Shown here in pieces: positions 57,234-64,000 of a DNA stretch of 64,000 nt. Source of the stretch: Candidatus Villigracilis saccharophilus (GTDB lineage Bacteria > Chloroflexota > Anaerolineae > Anaerolineales > Villigracilaceae); NCBI GenBank assembly GCA_016709305.1, contig JADJNA010000055.1, positions 186,001 to 250,000 of the forward strand, written 5' to 3'. Position numbers and translations under genes: made by a program. Position 1 is the first letter of the stretch; each line of letters opens with the position of its first letter. The notes under the pieces are model-generated. The model was not told the origin of the DNA and did not search any database. It was given only the letters and a program-made list of their open reading frames with translations.

Positions 57234-57770
57234 ATGTTTACAAAAAACAATCGTTGGATATTTGCCTTGACGGCAACCGTGTTTGTCCTGCTCTTTGTAA
57301 TGCTAAGCCTGCCAGCTCAAGTGTCTGCGGCGCAAAAGAGTGAGCTTGTTCCCAATTCCTGTTTTACCTGTCACGAAGATTTGTACTACCTCCAGGATAT
57401 GGGCAAGTATTACTGTATTACTGAACACAAGGATCGTTGTATTAACTGCCACGAAGGAAATGCGGCAGTGATGGTTAAGGAAGAGGCGCATGTGGCGCTG
57501 ATAGCATACCCACAAAAAGATAATGGCGCAAAGTGTCAGGAGTGCCATGAGCAGGACTCCGAGGCGAGACTGGCTAAATTTTCTTCTTTGGGAGGATTTG
57601 ACGAGGTTCTCGAGGCAGGTGCGTATATACCCTCCCAGGAGATCAGAAGTGGTTTTCCTGAAATGACGGAGATCAATCCGCTTCTGGAAAAGTGGCCTTG
57701 GTTGGCAGGTGCTCTGGTGTTCTTTTCATTGTGGTTAGTGCTTGTGTTTATTTCACCGCAAAAGCCGTAG
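57234..57770 (+). CDS. Triheme cytochrome c with C-terminal membrane anchor
   Basis: 178 residues from ATG 57234, preceded by CTGGAGGTGAAA. Signal sequence or first helix at 8-30, then three CxxCH motifs: CFTCH (43-47), CINCH (69-73) and CQECH (101-105). One C-terminal helix (about 156-175, WLAGALVFFSLWLVLVFIS) keeps the protein on the outer face of the membrane. It is too small and has too few hemes for NapC/NrfH, but it shares the closely spaced motifs with bis-His multiheme cytochromes. It is separated from the XRE-cupin gene by 32 bases. Likely partner: the sulfur reductase encoded downstream. Confidence 0.85.
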   Translation: MFTKNNRWIFALTATVFVLLFVMLSLPAQVSAAQKSELVPNSCFTCHEDLYYLQDMGKYYCITEHKDRCINCHEGNAAVMVKEEAHVALIAYPQKDNGAKCQECHEQDSEARLAKFSSLGGFDEVLEAGAYIPSQEIRSGFPEMTEINPLLEKWPWLAGALVFFSLWLVLVFISPQKP

Positions 57771-57852
57771 TGTAATGAAGTTGTATTTTATGCGCACATA
57801 CAACCAGTATATTGTTTGAAAAATACATTTTTATGGTAAAAGAACAATATAT

Positions 57853-57870
57853 TTGTTACATTAATCACAA
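57853..57870. promoter_or_regulatory. Possible Crp/Fnr-type operator upstream of the ArsR gene
   Basis: TTGTTACATTAATCACAA is a near-symmetric dyad (only two positions differ from TTGTGA-N6-TCACAA). It lies in the AT-rich leader 57771-57963, about 110 bases before the ArsR start. A wider inverted repeat, TATATTGTT at 57808 and AACAATATA at 57843, is also there. The gap shows no other feature and probably holds the promoter of the downstream operon. Confidence 0.4.
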
Positions 57871-57963
57871 AATAAGTGACACCTTTCACTGCCTGTCTGG
57901 AAATTGCACAGCTACAATGAACATGCTCGAATATACGCTTGTTTGAATAAGGAAGTTTGTCAT

Positions 57964-58299
57964 ATGCTATTAATGACCCCAACCCAGGAAGTTTCCCAGC
58001 TTGAAGCAGATCTTTGCTACGCCTTTGTGGACTCCACGCGTATCCTTATTTTGTACGCACTCTACGAGCATCCACATAACGTCACAGAGCTTACTCATAA
58101 ACTTGGCACATCCCAATCGAAGATCTCGCGTCATTTGAAGGTCCTGCGGGATCATCAGATGGTTATCACTTCACGTCAAGGCGCGACCATCACGTATGAA
58201 CTTGCTGACAGCCGCCTGATTGAAGCGCTCGAAATTTTACGCGGTGTGTTACGCGAAAGCATTACGGTTAAATCCAGGCTGATCAATGGAGTTTCGTAG
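57964..58299 (+). CDS. ArsR-family transcriptional regulator
   Basis: 111 residues from ATG 57964 (GGAAGTTTGTCAT before it; an in-frame ATG nine bases on is an alternative). Winged helix with FVDSTRILILYALYEHPHNV, TELTHKLGTSQSKISRHLKVL and RQGATITYEL. The metal-binding ELCVCDL motif of ArsR is absent and there is a single Cys (in ADLCYAF), so it is neither a typical metal sensor nor a two-Cys persulfide sensor of the BigR/SqrR kind. It overlaps no gene and is followed 40 bases later by the second triheme cytochrome. Control of the transporter/reductase genes downstream is the natural guess. Confidence 0.88.
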   Translation: MLLMTPTQEVSQLEADLCYAFVDSTRILILYALYEHPHNVTELTHKLGTSQSKISRHLKVLRDHQMVITSRQGATITYELADSRLIEALEILRGVLRESITVKSRLINGVS

Positions 58300-58339
58300 G
58301 TACTGTTCATCAAGTGCCTATTATTTTGAGGAGAAGAAT

Positions 58340-59164
58340 ATGCAATATAAAAAGACCGCTTTTTATTTTCTCTTTGTTGGAATAGCGATGGTCATTGCTG
58401 CCAGCATTTTTTTGACAACAGCAACGCCGGTCAGTGCTCAGTGCGGATCGCAGGCATCATCCTGCAAGAATTGTCATGAGGCGCAAGCTGAAATGCCAGT
58501 GAATGCGGATGGAACGGGCTGGCATCAATCTCATGCATTTGGTGATTTTTGCTATATCTGTCACGCGGGCAATAATCAGGCGACTGATAAAGCCGTTGCA
58601 CACGAAGGGATGGCTGCTCCGCTTTCAGATGTACAGGCTTCCTGTCAGCAGTGCCATGTGGCCGATCTGGATGCACGCGCACAGGTTTATGCCACCACTT
58701 TGGGTGTGGAAATAGGCTCGGGTTCTTCAGCGCCAGCTTCGGGCGGGGATACTGCTGCGGCTCCTGTCATCGCTGCATCTGCTCCCGTGATGGCATCAGA
58801 CCAAAGCTGCAATGAGCTTGTTGTTGATGATCCGAACGTAGTCAACTACACACAGAATTACGATCAAATTGTATTGGGGAAGAATCCCATTAATTGGGGC
58901 AATTCCATTTTGATGGGCTTGATCGGATTGATGGTCGTGGGCGGCGGCGGATTTGTCATCACACGCGAGAAGCTGGTCAATGTTTCATTTGGCGATACTC
59001 GAAAAGTTGACGGTGAATATCCTGCCGATGTGGTTGAGATGCTGCCGAAGATTGCAGGCCTCAAGGCGGATGCGCGCAAGTCTTTGAATAATGTTTTGGA
59101 AAATAAAAAAGCGGACAAAGTATTGGATCTGATGGACGCGGTTATCAAAAAGGACGAGGAGTAG
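58340..59164 (+). CDS. Triheme membrane cytochrome with cytoplasmic domain
   Basis: 274 residues from ATG 58340 (TTGAGGAGAAGAAT before it). Signal or anchor at 5-32; three heme motifs CKNCH (42-46), CYICH (71-75) and CQQCH (102-106); then an A/S/P-rich linker (about 125-155) and a second membrane helix (about 187-207). The last 65 residues are charged and helical (LPKIAGLKADARKSLNNVLENKK) and would lie in the cytoplasm. The heme half resembles that of the cytochrome at 57234, but the added linker and cytoplasmic tail are unusual. It is four bases upstream of the YeeE-type gene, linking a cytochrome directly with the sulfur transporter. Confidence 0.85.
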   Translation: MQYKKTAFYFLFVGIAMVIAASIFLTTATPVSAQCGSQASSCKNCHEAQAEMPVNADGTGWHQSHAFGDFCYICHAGNNQATDKAVAHEGMAAPLSDVQASCQQCHVADLDARAQVYATTLGVEIGSGSSAPASGGDTAAAPVIAASAPVMASDQSCNELVVDDPNVVNYTQNYDQIVLGKNPINWGNSILMGLIGLMVVGGGGFVITREKLVNVSFGDTRKVDGEYPADVVEMLPKIAGLKADARKSLNNVLENKKADKVLDLMDAVIKKDEE

Positions 59165-59167
59165 ATC

Positions 59168-59713
59168 ATGAAATTCATTCTGAGTTACATCCGCAAGGAA
59201 GTATGGTCGCCATATGTGGCAGGCATTTTGCTTGGATTGGTGGGCATTGCGGCAGTCTGGATCAGCAATAGTCTGCTGGGTGCTTCCGGCGCGTTTGAGA
59301 ATTTGGCGGGCTTGATCGGCCAAACGGTTGCACCGAAACTATTCGATAACATGTACTTTAATTTCATCATGCCACCGGGCATCACTGTGAGCGTTATTCT
59401 GCTCGTAGGGGTGTTTTTTGGCGGGATGATCGGTGCTGCAACCAGTGGAACACTTAAGTGGGGCAAGAAAGGCTGGGCTAATTCCGACGAACAATGGAAG
59501 CGTATCTTTGGCGCACAAACATGGAAGCGATGGTTGTTGGCCTTCCTCGGTGCCATCATTTTGGAATATGCGGCAGGCATCGCCGGCGGCTGTACCAGCG
59601 GATTGGCGATCTCGGGCGGTATGTTACTAGCCCCGGCTGCGTTTCTGTTCATCGCCGGTATGTTCGCGTCCGGTATTGTTACTGCGTTGGTTATTTATCG
59701 CAAAAACTATTAG
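59168..59713 (+). CDS. YeeE/YedE-family transporter, first half-size subunit
   Basis: Intact, 181 residues with four to five helices. The family motif is present twice in weak and strong form: GGMIGAATSGTLKWG and GIAGGCTSGLAISGGMLLAP near residues 138-157, including the conserved Cys of GGCTSG. YeeE/YedE proteins of this type carry thiosulfate (TsuA of Spirochaeta is the studied example) or have been linked to selenium or sulfur compounds. Full-size members have about 350 residues; here the function is divided between this and the following gene, as in PmpA/PmpB-like pairs. GGAGTAGATC precedes the ATG. Confidence 0.88.
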   Translation: MKFILSYIRKEVWSPYVAGILLGLVGIAAVWISNSLLGASGAFENLAGLIGQTVAPKLFDNMYFNFIMPPGITVSVILLVGVFFGGMIGAATSGTLKWGKKGWANSDEQWKRIFGAQTWKRWLLAFLGAIILEYAAGIAGGCTSGLAISGGMLLAPAAFLFIAGMFASGIVTALVIYRKNY

Positions 59714-59722
59714 GAGGCTGAT

Positions 59723-60271
59723 ATGACAAACTATATCGTTGCTCTTGTGCTTGGTGGGTTCTTTGGCTTTTCATTGAATAAAGCCGGGCTGACCAAGTAC
59801 AACAAGATCGTAAATGTGTTTCGCTTTACAGACATGGCCGTACTTCAATTCATGATGACCGCTCTCGTGGTTGCCATGAGCGGGCTTTTTGCCCTGCGCG
59901 GTTTGGGCTTGATCACCTTCCCTGCAATTCCCGCAACCTATATTGTTGGGAACGTTATCGGTGGTTTGATCTTCGGTGTGGGCATGGCGCTCACAGGTTT
60001 CTGACCGGGTACTTGCGCTGCCGGTGGCGGCGAAGGCAAATTAGATTACATAGTTCCTGGTTTATTGGGTTTCTTAACTGGCGCAGTTATATACGGCCTG
60101 ACCTATCAACAAGTCTTTCCAGCGATTTCTGCAATTGCAAATTATGGTGGCACGACCATGCCTGACCTGTGGAATTTAAGTCCATTCCTAACCATTCTCG
60201 TCTTTGGGTTGATGTCACTTTTGCTCTTCTATCTGATCGACCGCGCTGGATGGCAGCGGAAAGAGAAATAG
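59723..60271 (+). CDS. YeeE/YedE-family transporter, second half-size subunit, in-frame TGA at a conserved Cys position
   Basis: ATG 59723, nine bases after the first subunit (AGGAGGCTGAT). The frame reads GGFFGFSLNKAGLTKYNKIV and GGLIFGVGMALTGF, then TGA at 60002-60004, and goes on in the same frame as PGTCAAGGGEGKLDYIVPGLLGF to TAA-free helices and a stop at 60269-60271. The family motif here is G(F/Y)CPGT, so TGA stands exactly where the transport Cys belongs. With the TGA read, the product has 182 residues, the expected half size. Selenocysteine insertion is possible since a SECIS-like hairpin follows; a TGC to TGA error is the alternative. Termination at 60002 would give a dead 93-residue piece. 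Confidence 0.8.
60012..60035 (+). promoter_or_regulatory. SECIS-like hairpin downstream of the in-frame TGA
   Basis: CTT-g-CGCTGCC (60012-60022), loop GGT (60023-60025), GGCGGCG-AAG (60026-60035): seven contiguous pairs (one G-U), then a bulged G and three more pairs. The loop starts 18 bases after the TGA, within the distance used by bacterial SECIS elements, and has the G-rich GGU apex. The same bases encode the conserved CAAGGGEG stretch, so chance folding of GC-rich codons cannot be excluded. Confidence 0.4.
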
Positions 60272-60278
60272 GAATTAA

Positions 60279-60315
60279 GTAGTTTGGAATCAGGATGGAA
60301 CTGATTCCAAACTAC
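60279..60315 (+). terminator. Intra-operon hairpin between the YeeE pair and the molybdoenzyme gene
   Basis: A perfect 15-bp stem, GTAGTTTGGAATCAG (60279-60293) with 60301-60315, and a seven-base loop. No T run follows, so it may be a processing or stability element, or a partial terminator that lowers expression of the reductase genes. It starts seven bases after the transporter stop and ends 25 bases before the next ATG. Confidence 0.55.
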
Positions 60316-60340
60316 CTAATATCTGACTTCGGAGAATTTC

Positions 60341-62524
60341 ATGACAAAAACGATCTCAAGAAGAGATTTCCTGAAACTTGGCGCAGCATCTTTTGGCGCA
60401 TTGGCGGTTGGCCAGATGCTTCCGCCGATGGTCGCCAAAGCTGCAAAAGATAGCGGAGTATTAAATGCGGCCGGTGATGGCATCATTTCCACAATGTGCG
60501 AAATGTGCGTTTGGCGCTGCGGTGTATTGGCAAAGATCAAAGAAGGTCGAGTTGTCAAATTGGATGGCAATCCCGAGCATCCCCACTCACGCGGGAATCT
60601 TTGTCCACGCGGGCAATCGGGACTAATGAACACGTATGACCCTGATCGTGTGCTGACTCCGCTCATTCGGGTTGGTCAGCGCGGTGAGGGAAAATTCCGC
60701 GAAGCCACATGGGAAGAGGCGCTTGATCTGGTCGCCAGTAAAATGACCGAGATCAAAAATAAATACGGTGCGGAAGCGATGGTGTTTTCATCCACACATA
60801 ATTTGAGCCAGCCATTGTTTGAGAATCTACTCTATGCATTTGGCTCACCAAATTATGGCACACAGCGCTCGTTGTGTTTCAACGCCATGATCGTTGCAAA
60901 TCTGATGACCTATGGTATGGAAGAACCCGCCCGCATTTACGATGACAAACTTCAATATATTTTGTTGACTGGTCGTAACTTGCTTGAAGCGATCTCGACC
61001 TCGGAAACATCTGACTTGAGTCATGCAATTGACCGTGGTGCGAAAGTGGTTTATCTCGATCCGCGCTATACAAAGACCGCATCCAAAGCGACCGAGTGGC
61101 TGCCCATTAAACCTGGGAACGATCTCGCTTTTCATCTGGCTTTACTCAACATAATCATCGGTGAGAACCTTTATAACAAATCATTCGTTGAAAAGAACAC
61201 GATCGGCTTTGACGAACTGAAAAAAGAAGTCAGCCGTTATACGCCTGAATGGGCTGCTCCGTTAACAGGTATTCCCGCCGAAACCATTACGCGCATCGCA
61301 CATGAATTCGCTGATGCCGCTCCGCACGCCCTGGCTCATAACGGCTGGCGCACATCCAACTTTATCAACTCATTCCATACCCAACGTGCTATCAGCATCC
61401 TAAATGCATTGGTCGGCAACTGGGATGTGGTATTGAAGGAAGCAGGCGGCGAGGAGAGCGGCACATTAGGCGCTCCGCCACAACCTGCATACCCGCGTGT
61501 CTCTGCCTTGCGCCTCGATGGTGTACCGTGGAAATATCCAGTTGTGCCATTTAAGATCGGCGTATTTCAGGAGCTGCGTGACAACATCGTCAGCGGCGCT
61601 CCGTACCAGGCGCATGGCTGGTTTATCTCTCGTCAGAACCCGATCATGTCTTTGCCTGATAGAGGTAAGACTCTTGAGGCTTTTGGAAAATTGGATTTCA
61701 TCGTCACGGTGGATATTGTGTTAAACGATACCGCCTGGTTCTCAGATGTCGTTTTGCCCGAAGCATCCTATCTCGAACGCTATGATCCATTGCTTCCAGT
61801 GGGTGACAAGGTTTTCCTGCGCCAGCCTGTGATCGAACCGCAAGGCGAAGCCAAATCAGCACTATGGATTTATAAACAATTAGGCGCACGTCTTGGGCTT
61901 GGCGATTTCTTTCAATATGAAGATGAGGAAGATTATCTACGCCAGCAGCTTGCTCCGCTTGGAGTCAGCTTGGAGGAAGTCAAAACCAAAGGGTATGCCG
62001 AAGCCCCGGAAACACCACATGCAGCAGAAGCGGCAGAGAAAACCTGGAACACTCCCAGTGGAAAAATCGAGTTGTACTCCGATACGCTTGCCAAAGTTGG
62101 TTTCCCTGGCGTACCCACTTGGGAAGAACCACCGCAGCCTGTCGAGGGTGAGTTTTATTTATTGACTGGTAAAGTTGCGACGTCCACCCAGTTTGGAACG
62201 CAAAACAACCAACTGCTTCACAAATATTCAGATGACCCGCGCTTGTGGATCAATGCCAAAACTGCTGAGAGTCTCGGACTTGTGGATGAAGATTGGGTTG
62301 AAGTCAAAAGTTCTGTCGGTCAGATCCATACCCGTTTATTGGTCACACAGGCCATTCGGCCTGACTGCCTGTACATGACTCCGGGGTACGGTCATATCTC
62401 GAAAGGTTTAAAAACAGCCTTTGGCGTTGGCGCGAGCGATTCGACTGTTCATGTTACCTTCACTGATCCCATCAGCGGCGGACAGGCCCTCAGCCAGACC
62501 TTCGTAACGATCAAAAAGGCTTAG
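60341..62524 (+). CDS. Molybdopterin oxidoreductase, polysulfide/thiosulfate reductase catalytic subunit type
   Basis: Intact, 727 residues. Twin-arginine signal SRRDFLKLG (R7-R8) with export to the outer face. Fe-S motif C53-x2-C56-x3-C60-x27-C88 in the order of PsrA/PhsA. GTQRSLCFNAM has C179 at the position of the molybdenum-ligating Cys. Later segments FISRQNPIMSLPD, DVVLPEASYLERYDP and GLVDEDWVEVKSSVGQ are the cofactor-binding domains III and IV. Family relatives reduce polysulfide, thiosulfate or tetrathionate; arsenate or other oxyanions cannot be excluded from sequence. The adjacent YeeE-type transporter argues for a sulfur substrate. Confidence 0.88.
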   Translation: MTKTISRRDFLKLGAASFGALAVGQMLPPMVAKAAKDSGVLNAAGDGIISTMCEMCVWRCGVLAKIKEGRVVKLDGNPEHPHSRGNLCPRGQSGLMNTYDPDRVLTPLIRVGQRGEGKFREATWEEALDLVASKMTEIKNKYGAEAMVFSSTHNLSQPLFENLLYAFGSPNYGTQRSLCFNAMIVANLMTYGMEEPARIYDDKLQYILLTGRNLLEAISTSETSDLSHAIDRGAKVVYLDPRYTKTASKATEWLPIKPGNDLAFHLALLNIIIGENLYNKSFVEKNTIGFDELKKEVSRYTPEWAAPLTGIPAETITRIAHEFADAAPHALAHNGWRTSNFINSFHTQRAISILNALVGNWDVVLKEAGGEESGTLGAPPQPAYPRVSALRLDGVPWKYPVVPFKIGVFQELRDNIVSGAPYQAHGWFISRQNPIMSLPDRGKTLEAFGKLDFIVTVDIVLNDTAWFSDVVLPEASYLERYDPLLPVGDKVFLRQPVIEPQGEAKSALWIYKQLGARLGLGDFFQYEDEEDYLRQQLAPLGVSLEEVKTKGYAEAPETPHAAEAAEKTWNTPSGKIELYSDTLAKVGFPGVPTWEEPPQPVEGEFYLLTGKVATSTQFGTQNNQLLHKYSDDPRLWINAKTAESLGLVDEDWVEVKSSVGQIHTRLLVTQAIRPDCLYMTPGYGHISKGLKTAFGVGASDSTVHVTFTDPISGGQALSQTFVTIKKA

Positions 62525-62533
62525 AGGTATATT

Positions 62534-63310
62534 ATGACTGAAATTAAACATCACGCCTATCTCTTCGACGCCACACGCTGTATTGACTGCCGTGCGTGTA
62601 TGGTGGCTTGCAGTGTCGAAAATAACATCGACATGGACAAGACCCGTATCTGGGTGGCTGGCCTTGGCGTCACAGGCGAATATCCTGATTTGCAGCGCGG
62701 TACGATGGTTTATCACTGTATGCATTGCGACCATCCGGATTGCATGTCGGCGTGTCCTGTTGGCGCATACACAAAAGCGGAAGACGGTCCAGTTACTTAT
62801 AATCCAGATCTGTGCATCGGCTGCCGTTATTGCATGAATGCCTGTCCGTTCGGCGTGCCGCACTTTGACTATGACAAGGGCATCATCGAAGGCGCGTTCA
62901 TTGATAAATGCACCTTCTGCCCGCAGCGCATCTACAACGGACAAGAACCCGCCTGTGTTGAGACCTGTCCTACCGACGCGCTTGAATACGGCGACCGCGA
63001 AGAACTTATTGCGAAAGCTCATGCCCGTATCGCTGAGCATCCGACCCGTTATATTGACCACGTCTATGGCGAATTCGAAAATGGCGGCACATCCTATCTC
63101 ATCCTCTCGCATGTTCCATTCAGCGAGTTGGGGTTGCCCACTCTGCCTGAAACGCCCGTCAATGAAGTCAGCGAAAAAGTGATGGAAATGACCATCCCGT
63201 TTGCTCTTGGCTGGGGAGCTGTGCTGACCGCAGTCACAACGGGTGTGGCGCTTTACGATAAGAATAAGGAAAAATCCGCAGCGGATAAAAAGGCGGAGAC
63301 AACCAAATGA
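62534..63310 (+). CDS. Four-cluster ferredoxin subunit (PsrB/DmsB type) with C-terminal helix
   Basis: Intact, 258 residues. Four Cys groups: CIDCRACMVAC (C16, C19, C22, C26), CMHCDHPDCMSAC, CIGCRYCMNAC and the CTFCPQR..CVETC pair, giving four 4Fe-4S clusters. The C-terminus has a single hydrophobic helix (about 218-240, IPFALGWGAVLTAVTTGVAL) and a lysine-rich end; PsrB proper lacks it, but HybA-like proteins have one. The gene follows the catalytic subunit by nine bases (AGAGGTATATT) and overlaps the next gene by four. It would relay electrons between the membrane quinone subunit and the molybdenum subunit. Confidence 0.9.
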   Translation: MTEIKHHAYLFDATRCIDCRACMVACSVENNIDMDKTRIWVAGLGVTGEYPDLQRGTMVYHCMHCDHPDCMSACPVGAYTKAEDGPVTYNPDLCIGCRYCMNACPFGVPHFDYDKGIIEGAFIDKCTFCPQRIYNGQEPACVETCPTDALEYGDREELIAKAHARIAEHPTRYIDHVYGEFENGGTSYLILSHVPFSELGLPTLPETPVNEVSEKVMEMTIPFALGWGAVLTAVTTGVALYDKNKEKSAADKKAETTK

Positions 63311-64000
63311 AACTTAATCTCACTGTTCAACCTCGTTTCCGCTTGAACTTCAGTCCGTTGGTCTGGATTCTATTGACCCTGATGGGTATTGCCTTTGTAG
63401 TCGCCATGATGCGCTATGTCTTTGGCATCGGTGTCATCAGCGACCTAAGCTATTCCTATCCCTGGGGTTTCTGGATCAGTTTTGACTTGTTCACGGGTGT
63501 TGCCATCAGCAGTGGTGGTTTTCTTATGGCGGGTACGGTCTACATCCTGCGCATCAAGGAATTTGAACCACTGCTGCGTCCTTCCGTGTTAACCGCTTTC
63601 ATTGGCTATGTTATGGTTGCCATTGCGCTGCTCGTTGATCTTGGCCAGCCTCTGCGGATCTGGATATGATGATCCATTGGAACGGCACTTCCGTTCTACT
63701 CGAGATCGGTATTTGTGTGATGTTGTATCTCACCGTGCTTGCCATTGAATTTGCGCCCGGTCGCTCTTGAAGGCTTCAAATTGCAGAAGTGGGCACACCT
63801 CATCCATAAGTTCATTATGCCTTTCGTGATCCTTGGCGTGGTCCTTTCTACTTTGCATCAATCATCCCTGGCTCGCTCCTGCTCATCCAACCAAGTAAAC
63901 TGCATCCGCTCTGGTGGACGCCCATTCTGCCGATCATGTTCTTCACTTCCGCAATTTCGATCGGTCTTGCGATGATCATACTTGAGTCCTCGCTCAGTTC
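63307..64000 (+). pseudogene. NrfD/PsrC-type membrane subunit, frameshifted, cut by window end
   Basis: ATG 63307 overlaps the stop of the ferredoxin gene. The first 118 codons are clean: VWILLTLMGIAFVVAMMRYV, YPWGFWISFDLFTGVAISSG and VDLGQPLRIW. The frame breaks at about 63658 (one T missing gives YMMIHWNGTSVLLEIGICVM), at about 63757 (extra G; repaired FAPVALEGFKLQ) and at about 63870 (missing G; repaired HQSSLGSLLLIQPSKLHPLW). The HQSSLGS motif is characteristic of NrfD/PsrC. The protein has eight to nine helices normally and binds quinone. All three breaks are in conserved sequence, so sequence error is probable; the 3' end is beyond the window. Confidence 0.85.

Noticed and set aside
1..64000. 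Reassigned genetic code with TGA read as an amino acid throughout
   Set aside because: Many intact genes end with TGA exactly at the family's normal C-terminus, several in ATGA overlaps, so TGA is a normal stop here.
1..64000. CRISPR arrays, tRNA or rRNA genes
   Set aside because: I saw no regularly spaced direct repeats and no cloverleaf or rRNA core sequence; a covariance search was not possible here.

Overview
The window looks like a metagenome-derived chromosomal segment of a bacterium, most probably an Anaerolineae-type Chloroflexota. I infer this from the gene mix: an MGDG-synthase-like glycosyltransferase, a DUF5667/ECF sigma pair, many Crp/Fnr-type genes, short lipoproteins ending in A-C lipoboxes, a TldD/TldE pair, and MalEFG-type transport beside uronate catabolism. 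No rRNA or tRNA is visible to confirm it. The reading frames are unusually damaged. More than 30 single-base frameshifts and several in-frame stops interrupt genes whose protein sequence is otherwise well conserved. Some shifts come in compensating pairs inside one gene, and a 240-base tract of G/C homopolymers ends one gene. Much of the damage is therefore probably sequencing or assembly error, but there are also true remnants lacking whole domains.

Layout. 0-6.3 kb: a broken S41 peptidase, a small membrane protein, an array of GNAT acetyltransferases and a phosphotransferase, ending in two truncated genes that meet tail to tail. 6.4-16.2 kb: TldD/TldE, a cysteine desulfurase-rhodanese fusion, an NTF2-like protein and a reverse-strand ABC export system whose ATPase carries a cyclic-nucleotide-binding domain. 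16.6-36.6 kb: a large polysaccharide/uronate utilisation region with a carbohydrate-binding protein, aldo/keto reductase, SDR, alginate-lyase-like protein, AfsR-like regulator, sugar ABC transporter, LacI fragment, GH105 and GH88 unsaturated-uronyl hydrolases, a KduI/IolB-type isomerase, KduD, an aldehyde dehydrogenase, KdgK, a KDPG aldolase-VOC fusion and a GH9 endoglucanase. Together these would take oligo-uronides to pyruvate and glyceraldehyde-3-phosphate. 36.6-40.5 kb: a gene graveyard (GGDEF, BON and MGDG-synthase remnants), a Rieske oxygenase, short dispersed repeats and a group II intron 3' remnant.

40.4-55.8 kb: an ECF sigma/DUF5667/DUF2202 group, a cytochrome b-Rieske-triheme cytochrome c complex, a MacAB-type exporter with two sister lipoproteins, and a reverse-strand respiratory group (cytochrome b561, DUF1858, cytochrome c, a polytopic heme-copper-oxidase-like protein, cupin, Crp/Fnr). 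56.1-64 kb: a forward sulfur-respiration operon with a NifX-like protein, XRE-cupin regulator, two triheme membrane cytochromes, ArsR regulator, a split YeeE/YedE (thiosulfate-type) transporter and a PsrABC/PhsABC-type molybdoenzyme.

The most interesting single observation is in the second YeeE/YedE half. The conserved Cys of its CPGT motif is encoded by an in-frame TGA, followed 18 bases later by a GC-rich hairpin with a GGU loop, which fits the layout of a bacterial SECIS element. It may be a selenocysteine-containing sulfur transporter, or simply another nonsense error in this noisy sequence.
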